Below, piece after piece: positions 1 to 10,830 of a stretch of 64,000 nucleotides of DNA; the first letter of the stretch is position 1, and the number at the start of each line of letters is the position of its first letter. The stretch is taken from the NCBI GenBank assembly GCA_032622095.1, contig CP136066.1, forward strand, positions 202,762,978 to 202,826,977, in the 5' to 3' direction. The notes beneath the pieces are model-generated. The model ran no database searches and was not told the DNA's origin. It was given only the letters and a program-made list of their open reading frames with translations. A program made the position numbers and the translations under genes. This DNA is from Siphonodentalium dalli. Lineage: Eukaryota > Mollusca > Scaphopoda > Gadilida > Siphonodentaliidae.

Positions 1-531
1 ATATGTACACATTTTCCAGCTCCCACGATCCAACCGTTTGGTGGCCTTTATCCAAAATATATATAAAATAATTAGTAGTGCCCTTTTAAGACATATGCGG
101 TGAACGGGACCTATCTAATAACGACCCGAGTTAACACAGCCGTCTGGTCGCCTATAAGTTTATTAGTATAGATAAATAATAATCCTTTGGTCACTGCGAT
201 TCAGATTTGTATAAAGTAAAGTCACGGGTCATATTGGGGCGAGGCCACGGACATAACTCTTTCCCTCAATACTAATTCTTGAAACGTCTTCTTCACAAGA
301 ACCATCTGGCCCATTTAGCTTATATTTGGTATTCAGATTTGAATTCAGGTTTTGTTCAAATGGGATCATTCGAACGCCAAGTCAAATGGTGGCGGTGACA
401 TGGAAATCAATATTTCCCTCCATAGTATTTCTTAAAACGTCTTCTTGACGAGCATCATATGCTGAAATCCCTATACATAATGCATATATTTATATATTCA
501 CTCTGAAGTATTTCATTGCTGGCATGTAGCT
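1..531. other. Unannotated AT-rich sequence
   Basis: I see no long ORF, array or recognisable repeat boundary here. It ends where the TTAA-flanked MITE at 532 begins. Confidence 0.5.
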
Positions 532-923
532 TTAACCCTTTACCCAACAAACCGGCCAAATAAAGCTTCAGCAGCCTAAAATATCTTCGGTCTGTCTCAA
601 TAGAACCATACAAATATGGATATCATTGGAACCGGCTCCTTGACCACATTGTGATGGTTACAGTTATGCCCTGTGCCAATGCATTCTCTTATATATGCGA
701 GTCGACCATAGGTCGCCTCGCATATATAAGAGAATGCATTGGCCTAAAAAAAAAATCTTTTTTTAACACTTTTTACCATTTTTTCTTACATTCTTTAACA
801 ATTTTATAATTTTTAATGTGTTAAGCCAATGCATTCTCTTATATATGCGAGGCGACCTATGGTCGACTCGCATATATAAGAGAATGCATTGGCACAGGGC
901 CCTTCTGTTGGGTAAAGGGTTAA
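532..923. mobile_element. Composite MITE, TTAACCC-type, copy 1
   Basis: Both ends are inverted: TTAACCCTTTACCCAACA on the left and TGTTGGGTAAAGGGTTAA on the right. This gives a TTAA target duplication and CCC...GGG termini, as in piggyBac-like elements. Inside are two 69-bp near-perfect hairpins (675-743 and 825-893) built on GCCAATGCATTCTCTTATAT. They face opposite ways and are separated by an A/T-rich spacer. There is no transposase, so it is non-autonomous. A near-identical copy lies at 29591-29990 and the hairpin recurs at several other places. Family assignment rests only on termini and target site. Confidence 0.8.
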
Positions 924-1108
924 AATCAGCCAAATCAATAGCTACACAGTTGGGCTGCATGAACCGGCATAATATCAACATGAGCGCACAACCTATTGAT
1001 GCATATGTGCAGTGTTACATCATTCTGCATTATTCTGAGAAACCGAACTCCATATTCATTTGAAAATTTGCTAGATCAATTCAGAATGAATTCTAACTGA
1101 CAAAACAC

Positions 1109-1345
1109 TTAAAGGTACTCAATCCGATCAGAGGGTCCTATATTACTATTTCTTTGGCTTTGGGGGTAAAACATATTTGATTCGAGTCGAGGAACCCACC
1201 CATCAAAGCTCAAGAGTGATTAGATATCGATTTTTGAAATCTATTAATTTTCGGATATTTAGCCCACAAGTTGGCAGAACACGTGATCAAAACGGACAAA
1301 TTGCGGGTGTAAGATGGATAACTCTAAAATCAAGTGGTTATTATT
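1109..1345 (+). mobile_element. TTAA-AGGTACTC MITE, 3'-truncated copy
   Basis: Starts TTAAAGGTACTCAATCCGAT and follows the left half of the full copies at 5293, 54270 and 59964. Shared landmarks are TTGATTCGAGTCGAGGAACC and the ATCAAGTGG segment. The expected right end, ...GAGTACCTTTAA, is absent, so the copy is truncated at about 1345. Confidence 0.7.
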
Positions 1346-1499
1346 GAAAAATGTTAGATTAACATGGTGTCAAGGGTTAAACTAAAGTAGCGAGGGGACT
1401 AAACTTTGTCTTGTAGCTTGAACGCAATGATCAACGGAGTTTCTTATCACTATCGACACGGGCCGGGGCACGTATCATATTCCGGAGCCTTTATTCAGC

Positions 1500-1862
1500 G
1501 TCGGACGGGACTGCGCGGCCCATGCATAAACACCCCCGTGTACGCGGTATCGCCAAACCCGAGAATTGCAGTTTTGATAAATGAACATATCTTCCCTCAG
1601 ATGAAGCTATATATCTCCCAGTTAAATGGTGATATCCGCTATTCCAAACATAATTTCGCGAAGCAGAATGTCCCCTCAATGGGATAGCGACCATAGCTTG
1701 CTCTCTCGCGCCGATAAAATTAATAAAAATTCCGACTCATTTCCGATTTTATCACAAAATGTAGACACTTTATGACGTTAGGTACATGTAGTTCGTTTGA
1801 AACATAATTATCAGTCATAAATGGCGGATAATGCGTGTATCAATAGAAAAATATATGTTTAA
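1500..1862 (+). repeat. Old dispersed repeat, copy 1 of an inverted pair
   Basis: This stretch aligns, at my visual estimate of about 75 percent identity, with the reverse complement of 12800-13160. Shared landmarks are TTTGATAAATGAACATATC, a TCCGATTTTATCA block, and the end AGAAAAATATATGTT. Short ORFs on both strands here are shadows of the repeat and not genes. Confidence 0.65.
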
Positions 1863-2930
1863 TTAACCATAAAATTGTCTAGCCTGCAGAGCGGTTCGCA
1901 AAAATTATATATGCGTCGAAGTGTGGGGGTACCCACCATAATTTTGGGTATCAACGCCGCAGATTGAGATGTCACCAAACGCAGATCTAGGATGTCAAAG
2001 ATGCGAATGATATACTTCACATTTTGACCGTTTCTGCTTGAAAATATCCCAATTATCATTCGGACAGGCCGGCACATGGATCATCTTTAGGGTGGGGGTG
2101 CATGTGCAAGGGTGAAAACGTGTATGTTTGTTTGTGTTTTATGTTCTAATGTCATATTAATAGTATAGGCTATTCTGTGTTAGTCGACATTATAGGCCCA
2201 GAACTGTACAACGAATGGAAAAATTAAGTCAGTTTAAATCATGAGTTAGCAGTGACATGGATATAGGTTCCTGTTGGGGGTGTTTACCTATAGTTTCTAA
2301 ATGCACACCATTCCAGTAACTTTTATTTGCACCCTCATGTCAGGTTCGAGTTTTCATCGAGTTTATAACGCGTTCTTCCAACTATTAGATATGACAACCC
2401 CTAAGTTTAGATTGTTCATCTGGTGACCATTTCAGTTCACAAATATGGCCGAAATTATTTAATTATCTAAATATGTGAACTTATTTTAATTTGTGTATTT
2501 TATATTTTTTTGATAAAAAAAATGTTAATCCAAATTTTGAAGAAAAATAAACTGACGCCGGTATAACCTCCACCAGGGCACTCCGAGTGACCAAACAAAA
2601 TGTGGTTGAAATCGGTCTATAGGGGTCTCTGGGAGAAAAATCCGAACAGACAGTTTTATGCTCACTTTTGTTAAATCGCGGTCCGATTCCAGTGGCCAAC
2701 TGCACGAGGTAGCTAAATAAGCTATATCTTATTCGGACTCCTGATGCACCACGAAATAATAGGTGCAACGACAAGCGTGGCATGTGCCCTCGATGCTCAG
2801 TTTAGAGAGTGGGCAATGGATGGATTTTTTTTTCTAAATCCAAGAAGTATGTATTTTCCCCTTAAACTGGGCTATCAAAACACCAAATCACAACCAAAAC
2901 CGATGGCCCATGCCCAAGGTACAAGCTGAA
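1863..2930. other. No supported feature
   Basis: Short open frames, including a 100-codon one on the minus strand at 2481-2783, have low-complexity composition and no splice context. I see no tandem array or inverted repeat. Confidence 0.4.
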
Positions 2931-4540
2931 ATGTTCACACAGAGACAACATTCAGAAATTCCCAAGTCAAACAAGGGTCGTAACTCTGGTAAAAATTAAT
3001 TGACGAAACCCGTATGGTATGTGGATATCCTTTCACCCAACCTATGCTATCACCATTTCCAGAGAACAACGAAATCCACTAATAAAGACATCCACAGCAT
3101 AATGGTTGTTATGGACGCATTGACGCGTTTTACACTTAGTCCAACAAATGGCCATAGATAATATAGCTATCGAAAAAAATGCGGACAAAACCTGCACTAT
3201 GTGGAGATCCCTTCCCACAATGCTGGTCCAAATAACATCCGAATAGGACTATCGATACTTGAGCTGCATGTTTTGTAAAATGTTTGTTATGGACGGACGA
3301 ACGGAAGGACGAAGGTGGTATCCACTATATATATACGGAGGGTCGGGGCATAATAAAGAGTTTATCACTAATTTGGTAGAAATAAAGAGCGTTAATTGTT
3401 AGGCTATCCCTCATATGGTAAACATAAAGAGCGCTTTTTTCACTTTTGTGCGAAAAATTGAAATCAGCCAGGGGGGGGGGGGGGGAGGGGTCGGGGTCGG
3501 AAAACAATTCAGGCACGTATGGCATTTTTTCCCTTGCGATCATTTTTTGTACCCACCCACCCCCACCGCCAATTTTTTTTCCGTTTTCGGCAGTTTTTTC
3601 CGACCATTTTTTGACACCCACCCCCCCCCCCCCCTTTTAGCACTAAAACAGAGATTTGCGGGGTGAATTCACTGTAAACAGCTGTATGTGAATTTCTGTG
3701 CATACTATTTATCATGGATGTTAACATGGACATGTAAATAGGAATGAGTCATTTTGAGGTCATTCGGCCAAAAAAACATGGCTGCCAGCGGCCATCTTGG
3801 ATTTCAAAATTTCCAACAAAATACAACACAATAACTGCCTGCAGTCAGTTTACTAGTTAGAATTACATTATTTCTCTCATTCAAAGTGGTATTGAAGCCC
3901 AACTCATTGCCAAAACACTAAAAAACAAGCAGGAAATTTGTTTTTTAGTTGCGGAAAAAAATGCTTGTTGATGGCTCTGACCACCCACCCACCCCGGCAT
4001 GTGTGCCGGAAAATAAAATTTCACCCCCCCCCCCCCCCTGAATCAGCTAGAAAATTACTATGACTGTGGCAAGTGTGTACCTCCTTCCAAACTACGTATA
4101 GACAAAACTTGGAAGCCCGAATGGGCCACATGTCTGTCTATGTGGACTTACCAACAGGATGTTGAGAGCGACAACCAGTGCACATGGTGCGTAAACGTGC
4201 AGGCGTACATATATTGCAGGTGAACTGTCTACAGAATATCAAATTATAATTTCGCACCACAAGCTTAATTTTGCTTTTCATATGTCACGTTTTCCCGACC
4301 AACCATTTTGTACTGTGGTTGGCGAAATGTATAAGGCGAGTTGGTGCACTGTGTCAGAATATCGTGTTCCCTTGCTGCATTTGTCAAACAATCTTATGTA
4401 AACTGGGAAGCGTCTTCCCTCGCGACGACCCGCCAATGAGAGGCCCCGAGAGCAGTGTGTACATACCATTATTCCAACAATGGGCTCTCAGTATTGTTTG
4501 TCATATGTGACGTACCGCCGCTTGGAAGACGAGAAACACT
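2931..4540. other. Low-complexity stretch with G/C homopolymer tracts
   Basis: Contains a G tract near 3471-3486 and C tracts near 3617-3633 and 4024-4038. A GGACGGACGAACGGAAGGAC motif at about 3292 resembles the GACGGACGGACG tails of dispersed invertebrate repeats; related sequence lies at 16890. ORFs here run through poly-Pro or poly-Gly encoded by these tracts and are not credible. Confidence 0.5.
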
Positions 4541-4546
4541 CGAGTT

Positions 4547-4765
4547 TTAACTAGCGGCTCCCATATCAACAATCGCTCTGATCCCGCTCAGATATGTGGC
4601 CACATCATCCATTGATCCGTTGTGGGATATCACTTTCAAATCGTCATTGTGTCGCGAAGGACGCGTAAAATACATGTCTCCACGTAGTGAAATATGACAC
4701 GCGACTGGTCGAACCGAACCCAAATTCTCACCTCTGCGCATGGGTGGAATAACTCGGACCGATGG
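4547..4765 (-). CDS. Candidate 3'-terminal exon, unknown protein
   Basis: On the minus strand, an AG acceptor-like site (CATTAAG) precedes a 73-codon open frame beginning PSVRVIPPMRRGENLG and ending ATYLSGIRAIVDMGAAS before TAA. Composition is globular, with balanced charged and hydrophobic residues, few low-complexity runs and codons such as GGC, GAC and ATC. That is unlike the Ile/Tyr/Lys-rich chance ORFs around it. It starts in phase 0 if the acceptor is real. The pyrimidine tract is weak, no polyadenylation signal is obvious just downstream, and no upstream partner exon was found. I do not recognise a domain. It could be a real terminal exon, a decayed exon or chance. Confidence 0.3.
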   Translation of the reverse strand, partial: PSVRVIPPMRRGENLGSVRPVACHISLRGDMYFTRPSRHNDDLKVISHNGSMDDVATYLSGIRAIVDMGAAS

Positions 4766-4974
4766 CTTAATGTCGCGAGAATATTATTCCTGGTCAATTT
4801 TGTGTTGATTCTGATAAATTATGAAATGTGTTCAAACGGACTCTTGACTTAGCGTTTTTCATTCCGGATCTTTCGCCGTTCCGTTACGTGAAGGATACAG
4901 AATATTTTCACCAGCCATGAATTTGGTGACTCAGTTCATGTATGTGTATACATACTTCATTCTGGCTACGACAG

Positions 4975-5160
4975 AGAATCCGGAAGAAGTGGCGTATGAG
5001 TGTGATATAGCTCCGTGTCTGGGAGATAGACCTGCATCTTCTACAGGTTGTTGCATGGGCCTTAGTGGAAAAACTTGTTCTGAAGAATCCGGCGTTTCTT
5101 GCGACACTGAACTTGGATACACGTGCGTTTCCAACGGCAACGGAAGCCATATATGCCAAG
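4975..5160 (+). CDS. Cys-rich extracellular exon (phase 1-1)
   Basis: An internal exon of 186 nt (62 codons). The acceptor is TGGCTACGACAG and the donor CCAAG|GTGAGG is strong. It starts after one base of a codon and ends leaving one base, so it is a symmetric phase-1 exon, typical of shuffled extracellular modules. The peptide has eight cysteines spaced C-4-C-10-CC-7-C-6-C-7-C-9-C and includes GLSGKTCSEESGVSCD and LGYTCVSNGNGSHICQG. The second half resembles the G-x2-C-x6-C-D-x4-G-x2-C pattern of IGFBP N-terminal-like domains, but I treat that only as a resemblance. Likely part of a secreted or cell-surface protein. An upstream ATG at 4917 gives a hydrophobic lead-in, but I prefer the spliced start because its phase matches. 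The next compatible exon candidates are at 57597 and 58738. Confidence 0.55.
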
Positions 5161-5292
5161 GTGAGGCGCGATTTTTCTCTTCTATCTATTACTTATACGC
5201 ACACCCTTCCATTACTTCTCTCCATCGATCCTGTTTGACGATAAATCCAAAGAATCCAGGGAGCACACAAGAACCTCAGAAACATATTTATA

Positions 5293-5684
5293 TTAAAGAT
5301 ACATAATCCGAATCAATGCTCCTAAATGACTATTTCTTTGGATTCGGGGGTAACACATATCTGATTCGAGTCGAGGAACCCACCCATCAAAGCTCAGGGT
5401 TATCAGATATCGATTTTTGAAATCTCTTATTTTTCACCTCCTGGAATATTTGGCTGCCTTGCAAATATTCGACGAGCCGACCGACATACTCTCGATACCA
5501 AATTGCGATGAATAAAATGTTGATATATAACATGTTTTGGAAAATTTTATACTAGAGTTGACAATGGTTTGCATTATTTTTTGATAATTAATCGATTATG
5601 ATAACCAAAGCGTCTTTTGAAGACATGTTGATGTTGTTTGAATCAGATGATATGGGGCCATCTGATCGGATTGTGTACCTTTAA
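5293..5684 (+). mobile_element. TTAA-AGGTACTC MITE, full copy
   Basis: TTAA at 5293 is followed by AGATACATAATCCGAATC, a degraded AGGTACTCAATCCGA terminus. The right end is TCGGATTGTGTACCT followed by TTAA. Internal sequence includes TTTGATGGGT-type segments, GATTCGAGTCGAGGAACCC and AGATATCGATTTTTGAAATC, shared with 1109, 54270 and 59964. It lies about 130 bp downstream of the Cys-rich exon's donor, inside the presumed intron. Confidence 0.75.
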
Positions 5685-6500
5685 CATTTTATCCTGGGTT
5701 CTGTTATCTTCTGTGCTTCGTTTAGACACGATCCGACTTTCTTGTAGGCATATGCGATCCGGATTTCTTTCGATGCCGTTCGTCCAGTGATGGGTTTATT
5801 GTCAAACTGAATTTAGCGTGATAGATATATGCCTGAATTATTCGGATCACCCAGAGCAAGCTCCATGCAGAGTTCAGTCCCCTACGCATGGCTTACCGCT
5901 GCCCACACCAACACTTAATGTGAAGAAATGTCACATTTATTTATTTGAGATTTTTGTAGGTTACAATTAATTCTGCATTATTCTGAGAAACTGAACTGCC
6001 CCCATATTCATTCGAACATTGTCTAGGGTAACTGACAAAACATGTCAATAAAAATGTTAGATTTAATTAACAAATACACATGCCGGCAGCGTTCAGACAT
6101 AGCGTATCGAGGGCACTGAACGTGTATATAATGCAACAACATGTAAACTGACGCATGTAGCCTACACCACCACCTTAACGCATATATATAGAACATAAAA
6201 CATATAAATTAACTGCGATGGGCTTCTTATATAACAATAGAGGGGCCAAACTAATGTGTTATAATATAAAGTCTCATCCAATTCGAGACCAAATTAGTTT
6301 TTTTTAAATGAATTGAAGCCGATTTTTGGCGTACCAATACATCTACCAAAATTAAAATGTAAAATACAAGCCATAAACGTTATTGATAACACGTGCACAA
6401 CCACGAAACAAGATCCAATATTATTACCACTTTATAGGGCGTTCTCTAGGCCATTGATAATGTTTTTTCGGGGCGTTCCAAATAGCGTATTGTTACCAAA
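5685..6500. other. No supported feature
   Basis: AT-rich sequence without a credible ORF, array or clear inverted repeat. Confidence 0.45.
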
Positions 6501-6502
6501 AC

Positions 6503-6557
6503 AGCGGGCCGCGGGCCGATAATGAGAAGCCTAGTTCATTATCGGCCCGCCGCCCGC
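6503..6557. repeat. GC-rich hairpin
   Basis: GCGGGCCGATAATGA pairs with TCATTATCGGCCCGC across a short AAGCCTAGT loop. The G+C richness contrasts with the surroundings. Probably a remnant of a palindromic MITE; no target duplication was found. Confidence 0.6.
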
Positions 6558-6938
6558 TAACAAGATCGCGTTTATTATCGCGCGAGTTACGTCCCTTCAA
6601 CTTCCGTTCTGGCGTGTTTATTTCAAGAAAATAATGGGAAGATGTATCAGATTTTCCCGACACTATGGTGGTTTTATGATTGGAATTCACGCTATATGAA
6701 TGAATTATTGTACCGAGCGTACGTATGCATTAATAATTTTAGCTGTCAACCTCTCATTGTTTGTTACTCGTCTTCAATGCTGGTTTCCCCCTCTCCTATT
6801 TTCGGGACTCCGTGTCGGCTGACAAGTCAAATGATATTAAATTTAAATGTTCTTGAAAATATTTCTCTCTTAATCTACTTAATTATTCCACTGAATCCTC
6901 AAATGGGTCATATGTCCAAAACTGTGGTAATAATAGTA

Positions 6939-7112
6939 ATAACATGATTTCATCGGGCATTATGGTTTATTAACGGCCCTCTGAAATGATTAACAGCCCT
7001 CGGGCATATTAGCGTCCCTCGACTTCGTCTCGGGCCGCTAATAGGCCCTTGGGCTGTTAATCATTCCAGCCGGGCCGTTAATAAACCATAACGCCCTCAA
7101 AAATCATGTTAT
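6939..7112. mobile_element. Foldback (palindromic) element of about 174 bp
   Basis: The arms read AATAACATGATTT...GGGCATTATGGTTTATTAACGGCC and the inverse GGCCGTTAATAAACCATAACGCCC...AAATCATGTTATT. Inner arms pair through ATGATTAACAGCCC and GGGCTGTTAATCAT. It is essentially one long hairpin with no coding capacity. Confidence 0.75.
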
Positions 7113-7151
7113 TGTTATATTATACGAACAAGAATAAAATCATTCCATCAA

Positions 7152-7222
7152 GCCTTCAAATAGTGTGTCTCCAGAGGGCTAGCATCAATAAATACACCCT
7201 CTGGATACCTCATTCTACAAAT
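7152..7222. mobile_element. Deletion derivative of the CCTCATTCTGC hairpin family
   Basis: GTGTCTCCAGAGGG and GCTAGCATCA are joined to ACACCCTCTGGATACCTCATT. In the intact copies at 39032, 39511 and 56288 these pieces are separated by the rest of the hairpin, so one arm is mostly deleted here. Confidence 0.6.
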
Positions 7223-7579
7223 AACAGACTTCCATTCCATTCACTCTACATAACATGCAGGCCTCTTGACTACCACAATATATAGTCAACACCATACGAC
7301 GATATCATCATCATCATAAATCAATTTTAGGGGACTTAGTCGCGATAACTTTTACCGCTTGCATAAATAATTTACATGAAGTATTTAGATGGAACGACTG
7401 TGAAAAGTTATTGTATGGATTGTCCCATACTGGATGTAATATTTATCCGTGCACTTAGTCAAATTCGTATCTTTCGCACCAGAAAACAGCATCTATCTGT
7501 TCTTTGAACTCGTTTAGTGTGTTTGCTTCAACAATATGATCTGGTGGAAGATTGTTCCACGACGACACATTCACCAAAA

Positions 7580-7845
7580 CATCCATTACCCTGCAGGGAG
7601 CCCCACACATATATAGAAGCACATAGAAGAGTGTCGTCTGCTCATGTTTGTCTGGGGCTCTGTACGGGTGAAATTATAAAATTGTTAAAGAATACAAGAA
7701 CAAATTATTAAAATTGTAAAAAATTGTTAGGCCAATGCATTCTCTTATATATGCGAGGGGACCTATGGTCGACTCGCATATATAAGAGAATGCATTGGCA
7801 CAGGGTACAAAAATCCCGACTTACGACTGGATTTGATATAATCGT
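7580..7845. mobile_element. Palindrome-bearing MITE (GCCAATGC hairpin family)
   Basis: Begins ATTACCCTGCAGGGAGCCCC and contains the 69-bp hairpin at 7731-7799. It ends CACAGGGTACAAAAATCCCG followed by ACTTACGACTGGATTTG. The same modules occur at 47412-47878 in a complete copy, of which this is the right two thirds. Confidence 0.7.
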
Positions 7846-8040
7846 TTGGGGAACACAGAAAAACCTATAACTATATCATTTTTATTGTGAGTAACTGCCG
7901 TGTGTAGTCGTACACCCGTATCAGTTTGAATATGTGATAAGCCATCACCATGTCGTTAAAGATGCATGGTCCAATTTGACACCAAATTAGTAAAAAGCCG
8001 TGAGTTAATTTTCACAAGCAAAAGAAAAAAACTTGCAATC

Positions 8041-8150
8041 ACCATCATTGTATCACCATCATTCGATCACCATTATTCGATCACCATCATTCGATCGCCA
8101 TTATTCGATCATTCGATCACCATCATTCGATCACTATATCATTCGTATGG
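8041..8150 (+). repeat. Short tandem repeat, about 14 bp
   Basis: Imperfect units of ATCACCATCATTCG, several with ATTATTCG variants. Confidence 0.8.
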
Positions 8151-9184
8151 AACAGGCATCGCGAAAATACACCAATCATCATTTGAGTTGAAAATGAGTA
8201 CTATGTGAACAGACACGGGGTGACGAATTTATCTGTTGACCTTAACAGTATATTCAAATAGGGAATTGTTTACCTAATATTTCAGTATTTGTTCATTTTT
8301 ACATAAAGAATAAGCTCAAATATATGTTCTGTTTGATTATTTTTTTTACCCCATGATAACAACATATTTCGCCATAAATAACTGAACACAAATTGAATTC
8401 TCACAAGTATTAAAACATACTGATATCACACTCTTGACTCAGATTGAAACTGAAAACATTCCTCTCCTTTGTGTGGTTCAGAAATATCATGGGGTTCAAT
8501 GTTAACCACACAATACGGGTTTAACTGGAGTAGCTATCGACCAATCAAATTGAAGATAGCACACTGTCTTGTCAATAGATGAAAAAGATTACCACTGAGA
8601 ACGCTCTTTATTATTTATCGTTTTATTTTTTTTTTTTTTTTTTTTTGGCGACAAAAACACGGATGCTTCTTTTAACAGAGATAATTGGAATGTTTGCCAA
8701 CCTGATAAAATAAGTGTTTGTTTTATTGTGTTAAATTGGTCAGGGCATTATTAATATTGGCACACGCATTGTCTATTTCAGTAGCCTTAATGGTATGGCA
8801 TGGCAAAATGTTCAAAAACTAAATATTCCAGAAATCAACTGGTGTAAGCATTGGTTCATTTTTCTGGGAAATAATACAGCCTGTGCAATTTGGCGCAAAT
8901 CTTCTGAAAGTAAAATTATTCTGTAAAAAGAGTAAAGTATAGATGAACTGATAAACCATCGAGTGAATTAGATATCAATATAACCTTTCATGTTATGTTA
9001 TTTTCTTAAGAATTCAGCTCCTAATAATTATGAAATTATCATTTAGGTTTTAGCAGTGTGGGTTTTTTTAACAGTGAATCATTTAGTTTTTGCACTGTCT
9101 TTTTATTGTAAATATTATATATCGGAGTTGGATCCCTTTGATAGTGAAAAATAGAACAAAACTTTCAATTTTTTTGGGACAATA
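8151..9184. other. No gene seen; poly-T tract
   Basis: AT-rich. A nearly pure T tract lies at about 8625-8646. There is a TATA-like AATATTATATATC at about 9112, roughly 70 bp before the ATG at 9185, but no supporting promoter evidence. Confidence 0.4.
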
Positions 9185-9221
9185 ATGGCTGCCTCTGCGG
9201 ATGAAATGTACAATATCAAAG
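9185..9221 (+). CDS. Possible first coding exon (12 codons)
   Basis: An ATG in AATAATGG context opens MAASADEMYNIK, then AAAG|GTATTA, a plausible phase-1 donor. The sequence 110 bp further (from 9332, after AATCCAG) continues in phase 1 as GKIFYISLWNLHLVERPR up to a strong donor, GCGAT|GTGAGT. The acceptor there lacks a pyrimidine tract and the intron would be very short. I see no family. It could be chance; unspliced, it stops after 22 codons. Confidence 0.2.
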
Positions 9222-9524
9222 GTATTATTGGTGTCAAATTCCTCACGTGTTAGTTTCACCTAAATATATATGCCAATTTCGTATAGTAGGTATAGATAAT
9301 TTGTCATGTATCCTTGATGAAATGTGAATCCAGATGGGAAGATTTTCTACATATCGCTCTGGAACCTCCACTTGGTGGAGAGACCGAGGCCTCAATTGCC
9401 TGAAAGTTTGCGATGTGAGTATGTTCTGTGACCAATTTTGGAATCTCAGATCTGAAGGTGTTTGATTTCGAGATATATAGGCAATTAGGCACATGTATAC
9501 ATTGTAAAATACTCATTCATCAAC

Positions 9525-9826
9525 TTGAGCATCTCCTTTAAAGCCAACAAATAGAAACAACCTATTATGGATAATTTCACCCATACAGAGCCCCAGACAA
9601 ACATGAGCAGACGACACTCTTCTATATGCTTCTATATATGTGTGGGGCTCCCTGCAGGGTAATGTATGTTTTTTTTATTTTATGTCCTAAAAATTGTAAG
9701 AAACATTTTATTTTTTTTAAATGATAAAAAGTTGTTAGGCCAATGCATTCTCTTATATATGCGAGGCGACCTATGGTCGACTCGCATATATAAGAGAATG
9801 CATTGGCACAGGGTAAAAAAAAACCT
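9525..9826 (-). mobile_element. Hairpin MITE, first of two near-identical direct copies
   Basis: Starts TTGAGCATCTCCTTTAAA, contains AGCCCCAGACAAACATGAGC and GGCTCCCTGCAGGGTAATG, and carries the 69-bp GCCAATGC hairpin at 9739-9807. It ends GCACAGGGTAAAAAA. Almost the same sequence recurs at 10266-10567, suggesting a recent duplication. Confidence 0.75.
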
Positions 9827-10055
9827 AGTTGTAATAAGTTGTACTTGTTCTGAATTTCACACTGCGTGCGGATCGAAGTTCCTTATATTGATCATCAGCG
9901 TAACTGGCATGCATTTACATGCATGTCAAAGTTTCTTTCGTTTTCATACAAGAATGCTCCGAACTCAATGCGTTCCTGGTAACATCGATCAGGTCAGATT
10001 ACATTGGTGTTTCCACCGAAAGTCACCTAGAATCATATAAAGCATCCATAAAGTG

Positions 10056-10247
10056 TTATTTGGTCAATGCATTATGAGCAACAAGAGGTGCTGTACAATA
10101 AGCTAAGTTGACAAGTATATTCTGATAGGCTGGTCTTATACGGGGAAATTTCACCAGCAGAATTCCTTCTCCCTTCAGCCCTTTTGTAGCGTCAATCCTG
10201 CCTTGAATGATTTTAACTAATGAATGTAAACCAGCCATGACCAATAC
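10056..10247 (-). CDS. Candidate terminal exon, unknown protein
   Basis: On the minus strand a good acceptor (GTTTGCTTACAG) precedes 63 codons and TAA. The peptide begins VLVMAGLHSLVKIIQGRID and ends NLAYCTAPLVAHNALTK. Composition looks protein-like, with no low-complexity sequence. Upstream on the same strand lies the MITE at 10266-10567 and then a second coding-like island at 10590-10830. The MITE could therefore sit in an intron, but I could not find a phase-compatible donor. No domain recognised. Alternatives are an exon relic of an old retroelement or chance. Confidence 0.3.
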   Translation of the reverse strand, partial: VLVMAGLHSLVKIIQGRIDATKGLKGEGILLVKFPRIRPAYQNILVNLAYCTAPLVAHNALTK

Positions 10248-10265
10248 CTGTAAGCAAACACTCAA

Positions 10266-10567
10266 TGTGCCTTGAGCATCTCCTTTAAAACCAACAAATA
10301 GAAACAACCTATTATGGATAATTTCACCCATACAGAGCCCCAGACAAACATGAGCAGACGACACTCTTCTATATGCTTCTATATATGTGTGGGGCTCCCT
10401 GCAGGGTAATGTATGTTTTTTTATTTTATGTCCTAAAAATTGTAAGAAACATTTTTTTTTTTTAAATGATAAAAAGTTGTTAGGCCAATGCATTCTCTTA
10501 TATATGCGAGGCGACCTATGGTCGACTCGCATATATAAGAGAATGCATTGGCACAGGGTAAAAAAAC
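10266..10567 (-). mobile_element. Hairpin MITE, second of two near-identical direct copies
   Basis: Matches 9525-9826 almost base for base, with small length differences in the T runs. Its hairpin lies at 10484-10552. A 212-codon minus-strand ORF spans this MITE only because the element happens to be open in that frame. Confidence 0.75.
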
Positions 10568-10589
10568 CTAGGGGATCGCTTTGTCGCAT

Positions 10590-10830
10590 TCTAACCCGTA
10601 TTCGGAACTCTCGTTGGAATGGTTTCTTTTTTAAGGATCTCCCCGTAGCCAATGTCGTTAGGTAAAGCATACCATTGACTGACGAGGTGCGCATCCATTT
10701 GGTTTAAACCCAGACATGGATGAACGTTGGTTCTGGTTTTAAAAACTGATCTGCGTTAACGTACATCTGCATATTCCTATCAGATCGAGGCCTATATTGA
10801 TCCGAAATGATAGTATGATCAACCAATACC
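10590..10830 (-). pseudogene. Coding-like remnant interrupted by a MITE
   Basis: The minus strand reads VLVDHTIISDQYRPRSDRN and continues to FLKPEPTFIHVW before a TAA. Two frames then look coding: one begins MDAHLVSQWYALPNDIGYGE and the other MRTSSVNGMLYLTTLATG. The open reading begins exactly where the TTAA element at 10831 inserts. I infer a decayed exon disrupted by a transposon and possibly a frameshift. No homolog is recognised, so this is weak. Confidence 0.22.

Noticed and set aside
10056-10694. A single 212-codon minus-strand gene
   Set aside because: Its middle third is a MITE present elsewhere; at most the two ends are exon relics.
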